In this document: positions 21,340 to 34,279 of the stretch, one piece after another
How the letters are laid out: the number at the start of each line of letters is the position of its first letter
How positions within the stretch are numbered: position 1 is the first letter of the stretch
Notes under the pieces: model-generated
Databases searched by the model: none
Seen by the model: only the letters and a program-made list of their open reading frames with translations
What the model was told of the DNA's origin: nothing
Assembly: GCA_022113835.1 (NCBI GenBank)
Contig: JAILWY010000010.1
Span: forward strand, 9,137,001-9,201,000
Origin: Atopsyche davidsoni
Lineage: Eukaryota > Arthropoda > Insecta > Trichoptera > Hydrobiosidae
Length of the DNA: 64,000 nucleotides
Direction of reading: 5' to 3'
Made by a program: the position numbers and the translations under genes

Positions 21340-22525
21340 GGTATGTTTCTAGGTGCGCTCTTAAGTTTTTGGCTTTCACACATAGATGGCGCTAACGACA
21401 TATTCTGTCGACAAACAAGTCTAAGCTTGTGTTGTTTTATAGCTTAGACATCTGTCATCAATATGCTGTCATAATATCAACACATTTCGCAACGCAATAA
21501 TTTTTTTTTGTAACAATGAAGATGTCGAATTTTGTGCCAAAAAAACAGCATTTGGGGGAAGTTTTGCTTTTTTGCTTTAACTTGAAAAAAAAATGCAGCT
21601 TAAGCACGTCGTTCTCTTGAGGAGGCCTATGGAAAACATGCACCATCGAAAACTTGCAGTGAGAATTGTTATTTTTAACGCTTCAGAAGTGGCGATTTCG
21701 ACACTGAGGACGCCGATCTGTCAGCGTTATTGGATGAACAACACGAATGATAATACGCAAACACAACATCAACTTGCGGAGGCATTAAACGTGTCTCGCC
21801 AGGGTATTTTCAATCGTTTATGTACCATGGGACAGATGGAAAATCACAGAACCACTTACGAAATTTTGCTTTTGCGGCACGAAAGAAAGAGTGTCCTGCA
21901 TCGAATTGTTACTAGCGATTAAAAGTATATTTATTTCGAGAATCCTAAACGCAAAAATCGTTCACCAGGCAAAGCATCAGCAACATCATCGATGGCACGG
22001 CCAAATCGTTTCGGAAAGAAGACTATGCTATGCGTTTGGTGGGACCAGAAAATAATCGTTTACCATGAGCTTCTGAAATCAGGCGAAACTGTCAATGGGC
22101 AGCGCTACCGATAACAACTGATTAATTTGACTCATGCAGTGCTCGAATAACGGCCAGAATGGGACACGAGATACGAACGGATGATATTGCGACACGACAA
22201 AGCTTCGTGCCATCGCCCTTCCATCGTCCAGGACACTATCAAAACGCTGAAATGGGATCTGTTCCGTTCTGTTCTGATCTATAATTGTTTGTTTCGGTCG
22301 ATGGCGCATGGATTGGCTGGGCTACACTTGGCCAATTTCGAAAAAGTGGAAAATTGGTTGGATGAATGGTTTCGGTCCGACGCATCGTATTATCGTCACG
22401 GTATTCTTGTACTGCCTATACTGCCCTGAGATAACATTACAATTTAAAATACAATATTTGAAACTAGTTTGTAATTAACCAAACGAATATATTTAGAAAA
22501 CCAAAATTAAGTTGTTTGGAAGTAA
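21340..22525 (+). mobile_element. Near-full-length dead mariner element
   Basis: About 1.2 kb with the transposase relic in the middle and weak inverted ends: CTTAAGTTTTTGGCTTTC at 21360-21377 against the reverse of GAAAACCAAAATTAAG at 22496-22511. Outer boundaries are approximate. It is closer to complete than the other mariner copies here, but is disabled by frameshifts and stops. Confidence 0.75.
21515..22429 (+). pseudogene. Mariner transposase pseudogene
   Basis: The start reads MKMSNFVPKKQHLGEVLLFC (near 21518), the usual N-terminus of this transposase type; a poly-A slip then shifts the frame. Recognisable pieces follow in shifting frames: EEAYGKHAPSKTCSE, HQLAEALNVSRQGIFNRL (second helix-turn-helix), the HERKSVLHRIVTSD block with the first catalytic Asp and the next codon turned into a stop, YFENPKRKNRSPG, FGKKTMLCVWWDQK, and MILRHDKASCHRPSIVQDT with the second Asp. 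The C-terminal LFRSMAHGLAG ... NWLDEWFRSDASYYRHGI is last. The third catalytic Asp segment (SPDLAPSDY) is lost by a small deletion before LFRSM. DD34D chemistry is therefore impossible, and the terminal GQYFE-like end has decayed. Confidence 0.85.
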
Positions 22526-22529
22526 TTAA

Positions 22530-25230
22530 ACATGCACATCACTTCAGTTAATTTTTTTTAAATAATACTTTAAATAAGTTTGCATAAATTTACGTTTTTA
22601 TTAGTTATATATTATTTATACACTATTCAATGACCTTGTATTTTATTAAACTATAAGGTGATTGAGATAATTGATTAATTTAGGCTTTCTTTTTAAAAAA
22701 ATGTAAAATTAATTAATACTTTCACAAATACTCAATTTCATTAATACTTTCAAAATAATTGTTATTGATAAGACTTGCTTTAGGGTAAAGTGTTTGACAT
22801 ACGATAGTTAAATACAAATCAGTTTTTTTACTATTATTATAAAGGTTTTCTATTCTTGTGTATGTGCAAAGTGAGCAAGTACAAGCTTAATACATTTTTA
22901 GAAATGAAAACCATAAAAAAATTAATTACGCAAGAATTGTTGAGTAATTTTGGATGAATAATTGGCGTTCGTCAGCTTTGTCGTCTAATGTGAGCTGTCG
23001 CATTCAAGAAAAAACCATAATTCATAAATGTGCCATCGTTACATCACAAGGTACGGAATCTATATATTCTAATCTACACATTGTCTGTAATGTATAAGTG
23101 TCTACTACACAATTGCTATTATGACACAAGCAGGGTCATTGGTCACATTAGCGACGATGAAATTCATAACAAATGCAAAGAGAATACCTATTACACCTTA
23201 AAAAATATTTCAAAAAAACTTTTAAATATTTTGAATAACGAGGAAAGTTTTATTACGTGAGCGTTATTTTGTATTTCTTAAACAAACACATAAACATATA
23301 ATGAAGCATAACAAAATTGGTTTAAAAAAATTATATCGTACATTTCCGTACTCACAATATTGTTGTCATTTTAAAAACCTACTCTTTAAAATGCGCCAAT
23401 CAATAAGATTTATTCAAACAAATAAATATATTTTCCAATGGTTTTGTGTGCTATGCTCGAAACGAATTGTGGTAGTGTTTGTATTCCCTCTCGGAACTTT
23501 GACTAAAATGGTTAAGTACCTTCCAATTTGGGTACAGTCTGCAGTCCAGCTGGTCCAAAGAGAAAACACTTGGTGATTTTGGCATTCAGATACGCACGTC
23601 ACCACAATACTATAGAAAGTATCATCAATATTTTGAAAGTACGCACAAGAAGAAGAAATTATTTACGTGGCCATTTTAATTAAAAATAATTATTAATGTA
23701 AAAATATTGGAAAAAAATTAATTGAAGATTTCAAACATTTACGTTTCATATAGTACACTGAAGCGTACAGCGTACTGTGTTTATATGTTTAAAAACCAGA
23801 AGTATTTTCAAACATAAAAAGCTTTTTTGGTATCAAAACAAGGAGTTTTTCCTTAAAAAATATACAACTACTTGAAATTTTAAGTATAAACAGACAATTT
23901 TTAACTTTTAAGCGAATACAATGAATATTTAATAAAACGCTATTATATATATTATACATTCTAGATTATAAGGGAGGTTTGGCAGTTATAGAAAGATATA
24001 TATATATAAATTAAATATTAAATCTTATATAAATTAAATATTAAATAGTAAATCTTTATATATAAATAAAGATTTGAAGAATAGTTAAAAATAACGTGAA
24101 AACACATGTTAAATGAATCATACGAAAAAAAAAAAAAACAAGTTATTAAACAAATACTTTGTGAAAACTATAGGACAATAAAGATACATTTAATAAAAAT
24201 AACGTTTATTGTCAAAAATGTTTATAAAAATACAGATTTAAACACATTATTAATACCGGGTTGAAATCTCTCCTTTCTGTACCCGAATCCGCATGTTGCA
24301 GCCTGTGTTAAACAATTGGAGCATGTTTTCGAATGATTGGTCCGCCTCATGAGCGCACTTAAATCATTAGGTAATTCCCAACCACAGAATCATTTATGAA
24401 AACTTACAGAAAGAACCCGATCGTGGGTCGGTTGATTTTAATGATAATGCAACTTAGAAAATTGTAGCAATACTACCCCACAAACTGAACATACAGATCA
24501 TAAAAATAAATGTGTTGATCTCACTGCCGTTCACGATATTACCCTGTCAACTCTGAATTGTCGCTGAGTGAAATTACGTTTATTTACGTATGTCTTGTAG
24601 CAGATCAGCGATTACCTGAACACCAATTTAGATTATACTGCTCGTTTTATTCGCATCACGTCAATATTAAAGTCAATTTAGGTTAGTTCATGTTTATCGC
24701 CACCAGACTGACTCGTTAGCGATGTTACTATTTTATTAAATAATATTTTTTATACTAATTCCTTTAAATTAAAATTGTAACATAAATGTGTAATTTTATT
24801 TTCGTTTATTAATTTTTTTAACTAATACCAATAGTCATCTGCTTCATGAGTCTTATGAAATATTTTATAACTTCCGCACGCCTAGAAAGTTTTCTTTCGT
24901 ATTAACACAAAAATCTTAATTTTACATGGTAATTTAGCTTGATTGGTGTTTTATTTCAGTGTGAAAATCATTAATAGGTCTCTTAACACAATTAATTATA
25001 GATACATCAATAATGAAGTAAACAATATATTCTCGCTTTTGGATAAATCATTTTGAGGTTTTTTGTGATGAAACTGATACAAGACATAAAATTTATTACA
25101 AAAATTAATAAGATAAATATTCAAAAAAATACAAATTCACTGTTAATTATTAATAACTACGTGCAACTCATCAAAAAATTACTGAAAAAAAAAATACTTT
25201 TACCAGATATAAAATGTTGCCATAATCGGT
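22530..25230. other. AT-rich noncoding DNA
   Basis: No gene supported. It includes a tandem duplication of a TATAAATTAAATATTAAAT unit at 24003-24047. Open frames at 23030, 23301, 23414 and 25053 are AT-driven and not called. Confidence 0.45.
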
Positions 25231-25233
25231 TTT

Positions 25234-25431
25234 TTAAGCGTGCGAATGGAGAAAGAAAACATTAATTTGGTAGTATTTTGATAAATCCTCCAAGACTGCC
25301 TCCGCTTCACGTCCGGTCATTTGACATACTTTGAACACGATCGAGTCAGTATATATCGTGATCACGTTTCTATATTTAAAAGATATCTTTTTTGCAAGGA
25401 TTTGCCTTATTATTTTCTGTGCATACAACAC
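25234..25431 (-). other. 65-codon open frame, unassigned
   Basis: The minus-strand frame contains ITIYTDSIVFKVCQ followed by MTGREAEAVLEDLSKYY. The second stretch has the regular charge spacing of a helix and codon use less AT-biased than the flanks. No family is recognised and no strong splice sites are seen. It could be a retroelement fragment, an exon, or chance. Confidence 0.18.
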
Positions 25432-25439
25432 GAAATGCG

Positions 25440-28200
25440 TGTTTTTTGTTTGATTAAACGTATATATATTTTTGTTGAATTTTCAAAATGAAGCTAGGCG
25501 GCCGCAATATAAATAATGTTGAAATGTTTTCTTACGTTCATAAAAAAATAGTCTGGTGTAATATTTTAATAAAATAAAACAAAGAGTTTGATCTTATAAA
25601 GATGATATTTAACATACATGACGATGATAAATATATTTACTTTTCAAATTATTATAAATTAAATGTCATATAGTGGAACAGATTTGGTATTTTTCGGTAT
25701 CGAAATATATTTTAATAAAAAAAATATTTACTAGAATATTTTGAATGTTCCTCAAAAATAAATCTCAACCTCAATGTGTTTTTATTTGGATTTGAGGCCT
25801 ATAATTTTTGTTTGGTTTTTATATAAAATAATAATAATTTAAAAAACACAGTATCTGTCACTTGAATGTTTCCGCAATTCATGTAACACTCATGTGAAGA
25901 CTTTTAACAAACACTATGATTCAACTTTGAATTCTACTGAATTATTATGAAAAAATAATATTTAAAATAAATGAAGCCACAAAAAAATATTTAGAAATAT
26001 TTTAATAGCTTATTTGAGTTTTTAGGTGCGGAGTGCCATAAAGATTTTAATTTTTTTTATTCTAAATTTATTGTAGGCATTCGTCTATGATTTATTTAAT
26101 AGTGGTTTTTTTGATCATCACAATTTTTAAACCTATTCACCGGCATATGCAATATAAAGTGAACTATCTACATGACAAATTGTATTTATCACTTACTGCC
26201 CACTGCTCAAACCAATAATGCGGTACATCTACCAATTATACAGCATAACTCAGCTGTCGTCCAATTATTTATATTTATTACGAACGTGTCACTCTAACAA
26301 CCTGATAGCTACGGATAAAGTAACGAGAACAGGTTTTTTGCTTAGTTTAAATACTGCGTCTGTAAAAATGGTCTTATATGATATTCAAGAATAAAAAAAT
26401 GCAGAATCATACTTATACATACATCACTTACGCAATGTAAATAATATTTTTGCATGCATAAGTGCAAATTTATTCCCCTGTTAGCTAAGATATAATTTAA
26501 ATAATATATTTAATAAATAGAAAATATATTATCATAATGCACAACATCGTTTTGAAATATATCGTGGGCTTACGAAAATAATCCACTAACTCAAAAAACA
26601 TGTTGAGAAAACTGTATCTGAAATATTCAATAAACAATCAATTTTATTCATAAAATATTTTGTACTTAATAAAAAAAAATAGCATTGGTGTTTCATATTT
26701 TTGTTAAGTTTATATTATAGGTGTTTATAAATCTTCACTTTTATGAAAAAATATATTTTATTTCTTGTCGCTTAGATATTATTATTATTATTATTATATC
26801 AATTATTTTGATTGCTGACGAATAATAATAATTTTCACATTGCACCTACGCAAATGCGGATTACCTCACTGAAATATGGAAACTGGAGGGAATGCCATGC
26901 CCAACCAATCTGAGCAAAAAATAAGTCTATTTAAAATATTTGGCTGTAATTAATTTGTATACTTTATGTTAAATACTATATTTTTAAACAATGCGAACGT
27001 ACAAGCTTTCTGTTAGACGAAAGCTATTTAGTAAGGAGACTATGAGACTCGATGGAGTGTTGAAAAATACTATCAAACGTTCAATGTGGAAATCGCTCTA
27101 ACTCTAAAATAAACAAGTAAATTGAATGACAGACGAATTATAATTTTTTAACAATTTAATTACGTAGTTCTTTAATCACTGACACGCAGGGGCTTGACGT
27201 CAGGATGGTTAGTTTTTACGGAGCTTCCTTGCCGGTTAGTCACGATCCAGCCAAAAACTAATTGAAATTAACCAGAAGGTAGCACGTTTGATTTTGCAAT
27301 AGCCGAACTATGTGAATATCGTCTTTATTTTCCCGTATTATGTTGTGGAGATAATTGAGCGCGCTGACAAAACACCACTGGTTACACATTTGATCGTAAG
27401 GCGAGCCAAATGTCTGCGTGAAATATTACGTTCACTTTTGAAGGTAATCCATCATTTGGAAACATAAAATGTGCGACATTGGTAATCTCGTTTTATGTTC
27501 AGGTTAGTGTATTTTCTTTAAATAAAGTATATTTTACGTAAGATGGTGGATACTACTTCTTCAATTCTCTAACAGCTGATTTCAAACGAATACGTGTAAT
27601 AATAGATTTACATATATGTCCATACAAAGGGTACTAAAGAGTAATGTTTTTTCAACGCGCAATACCTTGATTTTATCACCTTAAAGTACGTTACACTAAA
27701 ACATTTTATTTATATACTCTAATTTTAACAAATCGAAAAAACATTATTTTCTATTGTGAGCATTGTGATACAAACAATATTTTTAACAAACTTTTCCGCA
27801 ATATTTTCAATTACAATACGTTGTTAAATTTACTTTTTAGGGGAACTATTTAATAATCGTACTAAAAACATAAAACTGTTCATATTTTTAGAAGCGTTTT
27901 TTACCTAGTGATGAATTTTGTTATGTCTTATTTTTGAGGACGGAGGCATGATTAGTTTATCCTAAGGCGAGTACCAAGCAGAACGATCTCAGTACATCGA
28001 ACCACACTCTTAGCTCGATCCTCATATATTATATTATCAAGATGATTTCGATTGAAAGAAGTTGAAGATGATAAAAAAATTAAACTTATCGTTGAAACAT
28101 ATACCAAATATAAGCTTAACAGAAAAATCACTGGCAACCCTGACTAATTTAAATAGATGGCAAAAAAAAATAATATTTGCATCGTGTTCTACCCATAATT
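25440..28200. other. AT-rich noncoding DNA
   Basis: No gene or mobile element recognised. A patch at 27185-27430 is richer in G+C without a convincing frame. Confidence 0.45.
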
Positions 28201-28210
28201 TTAATATGCG

Positions 28211-28233
28211 TGTGTGTATGTTATACACACACA
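28211..28233. repeat. GT/AC palindrome
   Basis: TGTGTGTATG facing TTATACACACACA forms a short hairpin immediately upstream of the long inverted repeat at 28235. The two hairpins together give a stacked foldback. Confidence 0.7.
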
Positions 28234-28234
28234 C

Positions 28235-28315
28235 TCATACGCATTTAAATCATAATTTCAAATCCATATATATATATAAATATAAGATTTGAAATTATGA
28301 TTAAAATGCGTATGA
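28235..28315. repeat. Long near-perfect inverted repeat, 30-base arms
   Basis: The left arm 28235-28264 (TCATACGCATTTAAATCATA...) and right arm 28286-28315 are reverse complements at 29 of 30 positions. They are separated by a 21-base loop rich in TA. As RNA this is a hairpin of pre-microRNA size. As DNA it could extrude a cruciform. It may also be a miniature foldback element. The arms contain no known microRNA seed that I recognise. Confidence 0.85.
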
Positions 28316-28319
28316 TCAT

Positions 28320-31300
28320 TAAAGAACATAGGGAAATTTAACGATACTATTTAAGATCGATTATCAGGCATCTTTTTAAATCGCTCTCAACTATCTATCA
28401 GCTAAATGTTTGGTTTTTTTATTATATAGCCTAGACAACATAATAAATGAACCTTCTCTACCATTGACGATTGAGTATTTATTTTGACTATATTTAATTT
28501 AACTTTTTTAGAGATCGCATTTGTAATGCGAATCTATGTTAATATATGTGCAGAACAATATTTATTGAGTTGATCAAAACTGGACCTTGCTGTGCGAGTG
28601 GGAGAAGGAAAGTGGTCAGGTCTATGGCAGGGGATCTCTTTTCCGAACGTCTATGCAAAATTGTATACTTGGTCACTTGACATTTAGAAACACAAATTAG
28701 TTTTAACGGTTATAGATTGTTGTAAATCAAATGATTTTACCATGGCGTACAAATATTGAAAATCTCCGAATTCAAATAAAAGTGAAAACGAATCTAAATT
28801 ATTGATATACTCGTCTACGTTCAAACATATTCACATTTAAATAAAATCTTGTTTTATGTGAAATATTCAAGAATATAATTGATGTTGTATATCACTGGAA
28901 TGACTAATTATGGAATATAACTCGTATAAAATAAAACTCATGAAAAAGAATTTGAATAATTAATTGCTTTTATTACTATTGATGACGCAGACATTTCTCA
29001 TGGCATTTTATGGTAATTAAATTGAATTGTTGTAGCTAGATCGCTAACAATCACAATCTTTGTGAGATGACTGTTTATTGTTACAAGAGAATATTAAACT
29101 TTTCACATTATTTATGAATGCAATATAAAACACAATGAAAACAAAATTATAAAAAGTCCAGGGAACATTGTCTTTTCATTGTGATTTATGCTAATATATC
29201 ACTAAATATAAATTATTTCTAATCATCTACTTATTAAAGATTTTTTTTTAAACTAGAAATCATATTAAAATTATATCTACGTTTACTTCAAATCTGTCAT
29301 GGCATTTGGTTACCAACGTGTTTACAAAACAATTCAAATAAAACTAAATAAAATGTTCAAACCGTATATATATATATTTATATATACATCCAATATCAAT
29401 ATTTGTACGATTCTTAGCGTAAATGCCATAAACTTTACAAATAATACACAATTTTACTATGAAACACCATTTATAAATTTTGTTGATGCTTTAACATAAT
29501 CTCAAAATGTCCAAGTTTATTACTTTCCAATTGGGTAAGTCGAGATTATTATAGCAGGTGCTCACTTAATTACAAAAATCTTTTTAAATGTAATTAATTG
29601 CACAATATCATCACCCAAAAGGTCAGCAGTAATATCAGACTTGTAGACGTTTCTTAACACGTAACCGATTTTTTTACCCATATAAATTCTGATTTTTTGC
29701 TTATTTTTAAAGACAAGATAAATACTTGCTATTAACTTGTACGGTTTAGCTCAACCAAACAATAAGTGTTGTCATATTCCAGGGATGAAAAATTTAATAA
29801 CAATTATTTTTTGACTATTGCCATGAGTTCGTTTTAAATTTTAAATGACCTACATATGTTTCATCGCAACTGACAATCGCTTGATAAATTAGCCATAAGC
29901 GCCCATATTCGTGTAATAAAAAAAAGTCGTATAAAAAAATTGAGCTTTGGACCCATTTTTTAATTTTTAACTATCAATAAGAAGCGACAAAAATACAAAA
30001 AGATAAAAAGTGTTTTTTTTATGTACATACTAATTAAATAACTACTATAACACTTGTAGGACAGATACAATTAGAACATGTTGAATACGTGATAAATTAG
30101 TAGCTATAGAAAACAGATTAAATATTTCGATTTAGATTTTAAAACGTACCTTTTGGAAATAAATTATTTAGGCTATGCCTCAAATATTTTTTATCCGAAC
30201 ATATTCTTTCAGGTCATGACATTTCTGACAGCGGGTCTGCCATTGCGACTGTTAATGTTGTGTTCGCAGTTTCCTCCGTCCCCCGAGGGTACTGCAGCGC
30301 GTTTGCATTGCTTTGTTATGATTCTACATTTACATTGATCAAAACGACTATCACTGACAAAATTAGAACAACCAAGGCACTCAATACTTGTTCATGGTAT
30401 CAAACTTGGCTCAGAAAATGAATCTTCTTGTCGTGCATCGTCGGTTAAAAGATTTTATAAATATGCTAGCTATATCTGCGTTATTATTTTGTTGTTTTCC
30501 TGTAACTCTATAATTATTGCAAAAAACATCCTGAACTTTTAAACGAGTGTTCTTTTGAAAGCACCCTTCTCCACCATCACTTAAATAGCGATTTTTAACG
30601 AAAACATGGAAACACAGATAAATTAAATCAAGAGTGACCCTTAACTATTCGAGCAATTGGAGTTTAGAGATTAAGGGAGATGTTTGTTTCGTAAATCAAT
30701 AGCGTACTTTCTTTAACTTCAGAATGGATGATTGCGTTTTTACTACAGTAAAACTAATAGATGATGACACATTAAAAACTTACTATAGTTAAATAAATAC
30801 TTGCATGAGTGAGAAGTTTGAATAAATTCAAACACCAATTTATACTAAAATAATTGTAGAACATCTCGAATGATTTGATACAGAAGCCAGAATGATGCGA
30901 CTGAGCATCATTTTATATTAGAATAAATAGTGAACAATTTATTGATTTAAAAAAAGTACCCAAGTGAAAACCAACTTTATAATAGATTTTCTTGAAATTT
31001 ATATAAAAAAAACAATTTTATTAAAGTAAACAAAAGAAACTCATTTTCAGCTCTCGTTATAAATGAAGCACTTTAATACTGCAATTACACTTATTCGCAA
31101 CGGAAGTGTCAAATTATTCTGTGTACCATAAATAATACTAGGTGAACTTAGAATTTTGCAATTATATTAATTAAAATAGATGATAAAAAGACAACACATT
31201 TACAAAACCTGTTGCTTCGCAGTCCTGCTCTAACCTTCGCTCAGAAAAATCGTCTCATCGTTTAAAATTGTCGGAAAATATGTCAATGACATCGGTCTTC

Positions 31301-32350
31301 GTGGAATGCAACTTGTTCGGTGGTTTTTTTGTTATATTTTACAAGGTAAAGACTGCGAAGTCAATTCGTCGCTTTTTATATGAACGACCATTTCGCAATC
31401 AGATCGTGCGCTCTACTTGAGGACGCGCCGGCCTGCGTTAATTCTTATTTGGGACGCGGGTCGGCCGAAATGAATGAAAATTAATTTTAAAAGCGAATCT
31501 TTCAGCAGTTGGAAGGTGACGCCATTACCGACAGAACCGGTTTAAGTAACAATAAAAAAATAAGCGTATGTAATGTTTTTACTGCGCACCTTTAACATTT
31601 TTCATGAACTTCAACCTCTTAGAAATATCTTTCATTAATTTTTAAATTAATTTCATGTACCTTTAATAGAGCCAAAAGATTAAACAAATAATGTTATATT
31701 ATATATAAAAACGAAAAAAAAAAACTAGGAATAAGATGTATTTATTGGTATTATGTAAATACGTTTAATTAAAATTCTTTTATAGTAACGATTTATATTT
31801 TTTTCTTAAATTTATAATTAAATGTCTTATTGTAATTTTTTAAAGAAAAATGTGATATCTTTTTTTCGACTATACAAATATTTTAAAATTAATTGGTTAG
31901 AGACATTTATCCTGAATGAAAATATGATATTACTACTATTACGTGAACATTTCCTATATAATATATCATTTTAAAACTTTGCAGAACAAACTTCTTTTTC
32001 GTTGTTTTTGTATATATATCACGAAATAATAAAATATTTATGCGAACATAAAAGGTATGACTGCCTGGTAGGCGTTAGATATTGCTGATATACATTATCG
32101 ATTGCAAAACAGACCCACTGCCGAAAATAAAGGCTTGCGCTTATTTACAACGAGGTTTAAAGTAACGTGGGGGATTGGCGGATTTCATTTGATTATAGCA
32201 ATACTTTAGCCACATTTACATTTTCGATCTTTAAAGTTCCTAAATTTTTTTTTTAATAACCCACATACTCATAGTTTAGATTTCATAATAAAGGCCATTT
32301 AAAGCATTTCCTTTCCGTCAGCATTTTTTAATAAATAATTTGATACAGTG
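28320..32350. other. Mostly AT-rich noncoding DNA
   Basis: No supported gene. G+C-richer spots at 28575-28670, 30205-30310 and 31410-31540 have short open frames but no consistent splice structure. The patch at 31410-31460 contains GGACGCGCCGGCCTGCG. Confidence 0.4.
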
Positions 32351-32355
32351 CATTG

Positions 32356-32574
32356 TTAAAAATGAAGTGATCTAATAGGCTCGTAATAATACAACACAGC
32401 AAACCTAGTAAAATAAAATTGTTTTCTTCTCTTGGAGTTTTTATTCACACTTTCACCTTTGTGATTAGACCACTTCAAAGCATAATCCGTATTCAGATGA
32501 ACAAGCTCTCGGCTTCCCAATCCTAGCAATGCTTTCATTTGAGAGCGATTTTTTCGTAACTTTAGCAAGTTCAT
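32356..32574 (-). other. 72-codon open frame, unassigned
   Basis: The frame starts MNLLKLRKNRSQMKALLGLG and runs through a basic region containing NKNSKRRKQ. The composition is protein-like, but I recognise no family and see no flanking splice signals of quality. It is of chance length for this window. Confidence 0.15.
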
Positions 32575-32579
32575 TGATG

Positions 32580-34015
32580 GAATGAAAGAAATAAAATCAC
32601 AATAGTCTTACCACCTAAAAATGCTATTTGTGATCTATAAAATATTTTGAATTAATGTTGTATTTTTTAATATTTTTTTAATACCAATAATCCATTGTGT
32701 TCTCCAAACAAAAATCTCAGCGGTCCAAATATGCAAGCTGTCATATTTGAATTAATCGGATGAGCGATTTTATACATCTAAAGCTTTTTTTTGCATTACA
32801 TGATAAGGTTTTTTTTTGCATATTTTTAACAACTTATTTATATATACATATAAAAATATTTTTTTAACAATTGAAAATGCCGTTTTGTATTTGTGTTTGG
32901 TTGCGTTTTTCACTTTAAAGTAAGATTTAAATTATTTTCAATATAAAGACGTAGGTATCTCACGAATCACAAATCGAATGAAAGTGGCTGCTATCCTTTC
33001 ACATACTGTAAAATAAGGAGTTGAACAGAAAAGAGAGAACTCTCTTGAGCACTTTGACATCTAGCCTCTGGGCACAGCTCTTGCTTGCAGTGGTGATTGA
33101 ATCCAGAACGCGGAACAAAAAATGTATTCTCAAATGGTCGATCCAAATAACAATAAAACCTTATGTTTAAATTAAAAATACAAAGCACAGTTGTATCTGT
33201 GAGTAGAGATTTATAGTTTTATAAAGTAAAAATAGCATTCAGTTGCATACCTCAATTTAAAAGGTACACATCATTTTTGTTTATAGATATTCAAAATATG
33301 TATCGTGTCACCAACGCACTATTCAATTCACACCGTAAATACTTGTATGTACTACTGTGTGTCTGTCTACCTGCTTTTACATTAACATGGAACTGGAAAC
33401 AATGATACCGAGTCGCAGTTCTTTCGACAAAATTAACATATCCTTTCTCCCCAGCCATCGAAGAACAACTCCGGGTCATGCGATAATTTGATTATCATCG
33501 ACAATAGATAGGGTGTCCATGATCGATGCGCTTTCATGTACACTTTCTCCTGTTATAAACCAATTGACCATATCTGTCAAATATGAAACAAGTATTACAA
33601 AAAATTACATCGATTATTTGTTTAGTTGTAAGTAAAGTACATATGCTTATTGTATATTATATCATATAAAATCGGCACCTGTACGATGGCCACTCCGTGC
33701 ATGTGATGATTAGATGTATTTAATTGACTAACCTTGTCAGTGAGTTCATCTTAGGGTATTTGAAAATCAACGGGTGTTTTTATTTTTAACTGTGTCTAGC
33801 TTGTTTATTACGCCTATGGTAGGTAAATAGTAAATTAATAAAAAAATATTCATAGACACCAATGGTTAATGCACTATAAAAGGTTAAATCATCCGGAGAG
33901 GCAGGAACAGCATGATAAATGTAGCATTTCATTGAGCTAACGGAAAGCATTTGTCGATTTAAACTTTCATTCAGTTTACTTTCTAATGCACAAAACTGCA
34001 TTAACTATTTTACTT
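32580..34015. other. Noncoding DNA
   Basis: No supported gene. Open frames at 32991, 33291 and 33786 on the minus strand show no family likeness. Confidence 0.4.
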
Positions 34016-34020
34016 TAAAA

Positions 34021-34270
34021 AACAAACCGCCCATCGCCGGTTACCGCCGGACGCCGGTCACTTTAGGTAAGATATCAAATAGCATAGCATAGGTCAACGT
34101 TATATAAGTGAAATGGAATTTCCCATCTTAATCTTTTCCAAAGTAAATTGCATCAACAAATGCAATAATAATTGCTTCTCATATCAAATGTAAGTATTTC
34201 GCCAGCCCCGTCGCTGAGCTGAGAGCACTTGGCTAGCAAAAACTTTGCTTGACGGCCGCTGTTGCAGCCT
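34021..34270. promoter_or_regulatory. CGCCGG-repeat patch
   Basis: The motif GCCGG occurs three times within about 25 bases (34035-34057), followed by AT-rich sequence and a second G+C patch at 34200-34268. It is a visible compositional island without a coding frame and a possible regulatory element; nothing else supports it. Confidence 0.18.
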
Positions 34271-34279
34271 GTTTCATGT

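Noticed and set aside
28546..28680. 44-codon frame MCRTIFIELIKTGPCC... as a small gene
   Set aside because: Short, with an equally open overlapping plus frame and no family likeness.
30213..30288. Possible exon between TTTCAG and GGGTACTG
   Set aside because: Sites are acceptable but the peptide has no likeness to M13 or anything recognised, and no partner exon is seen.
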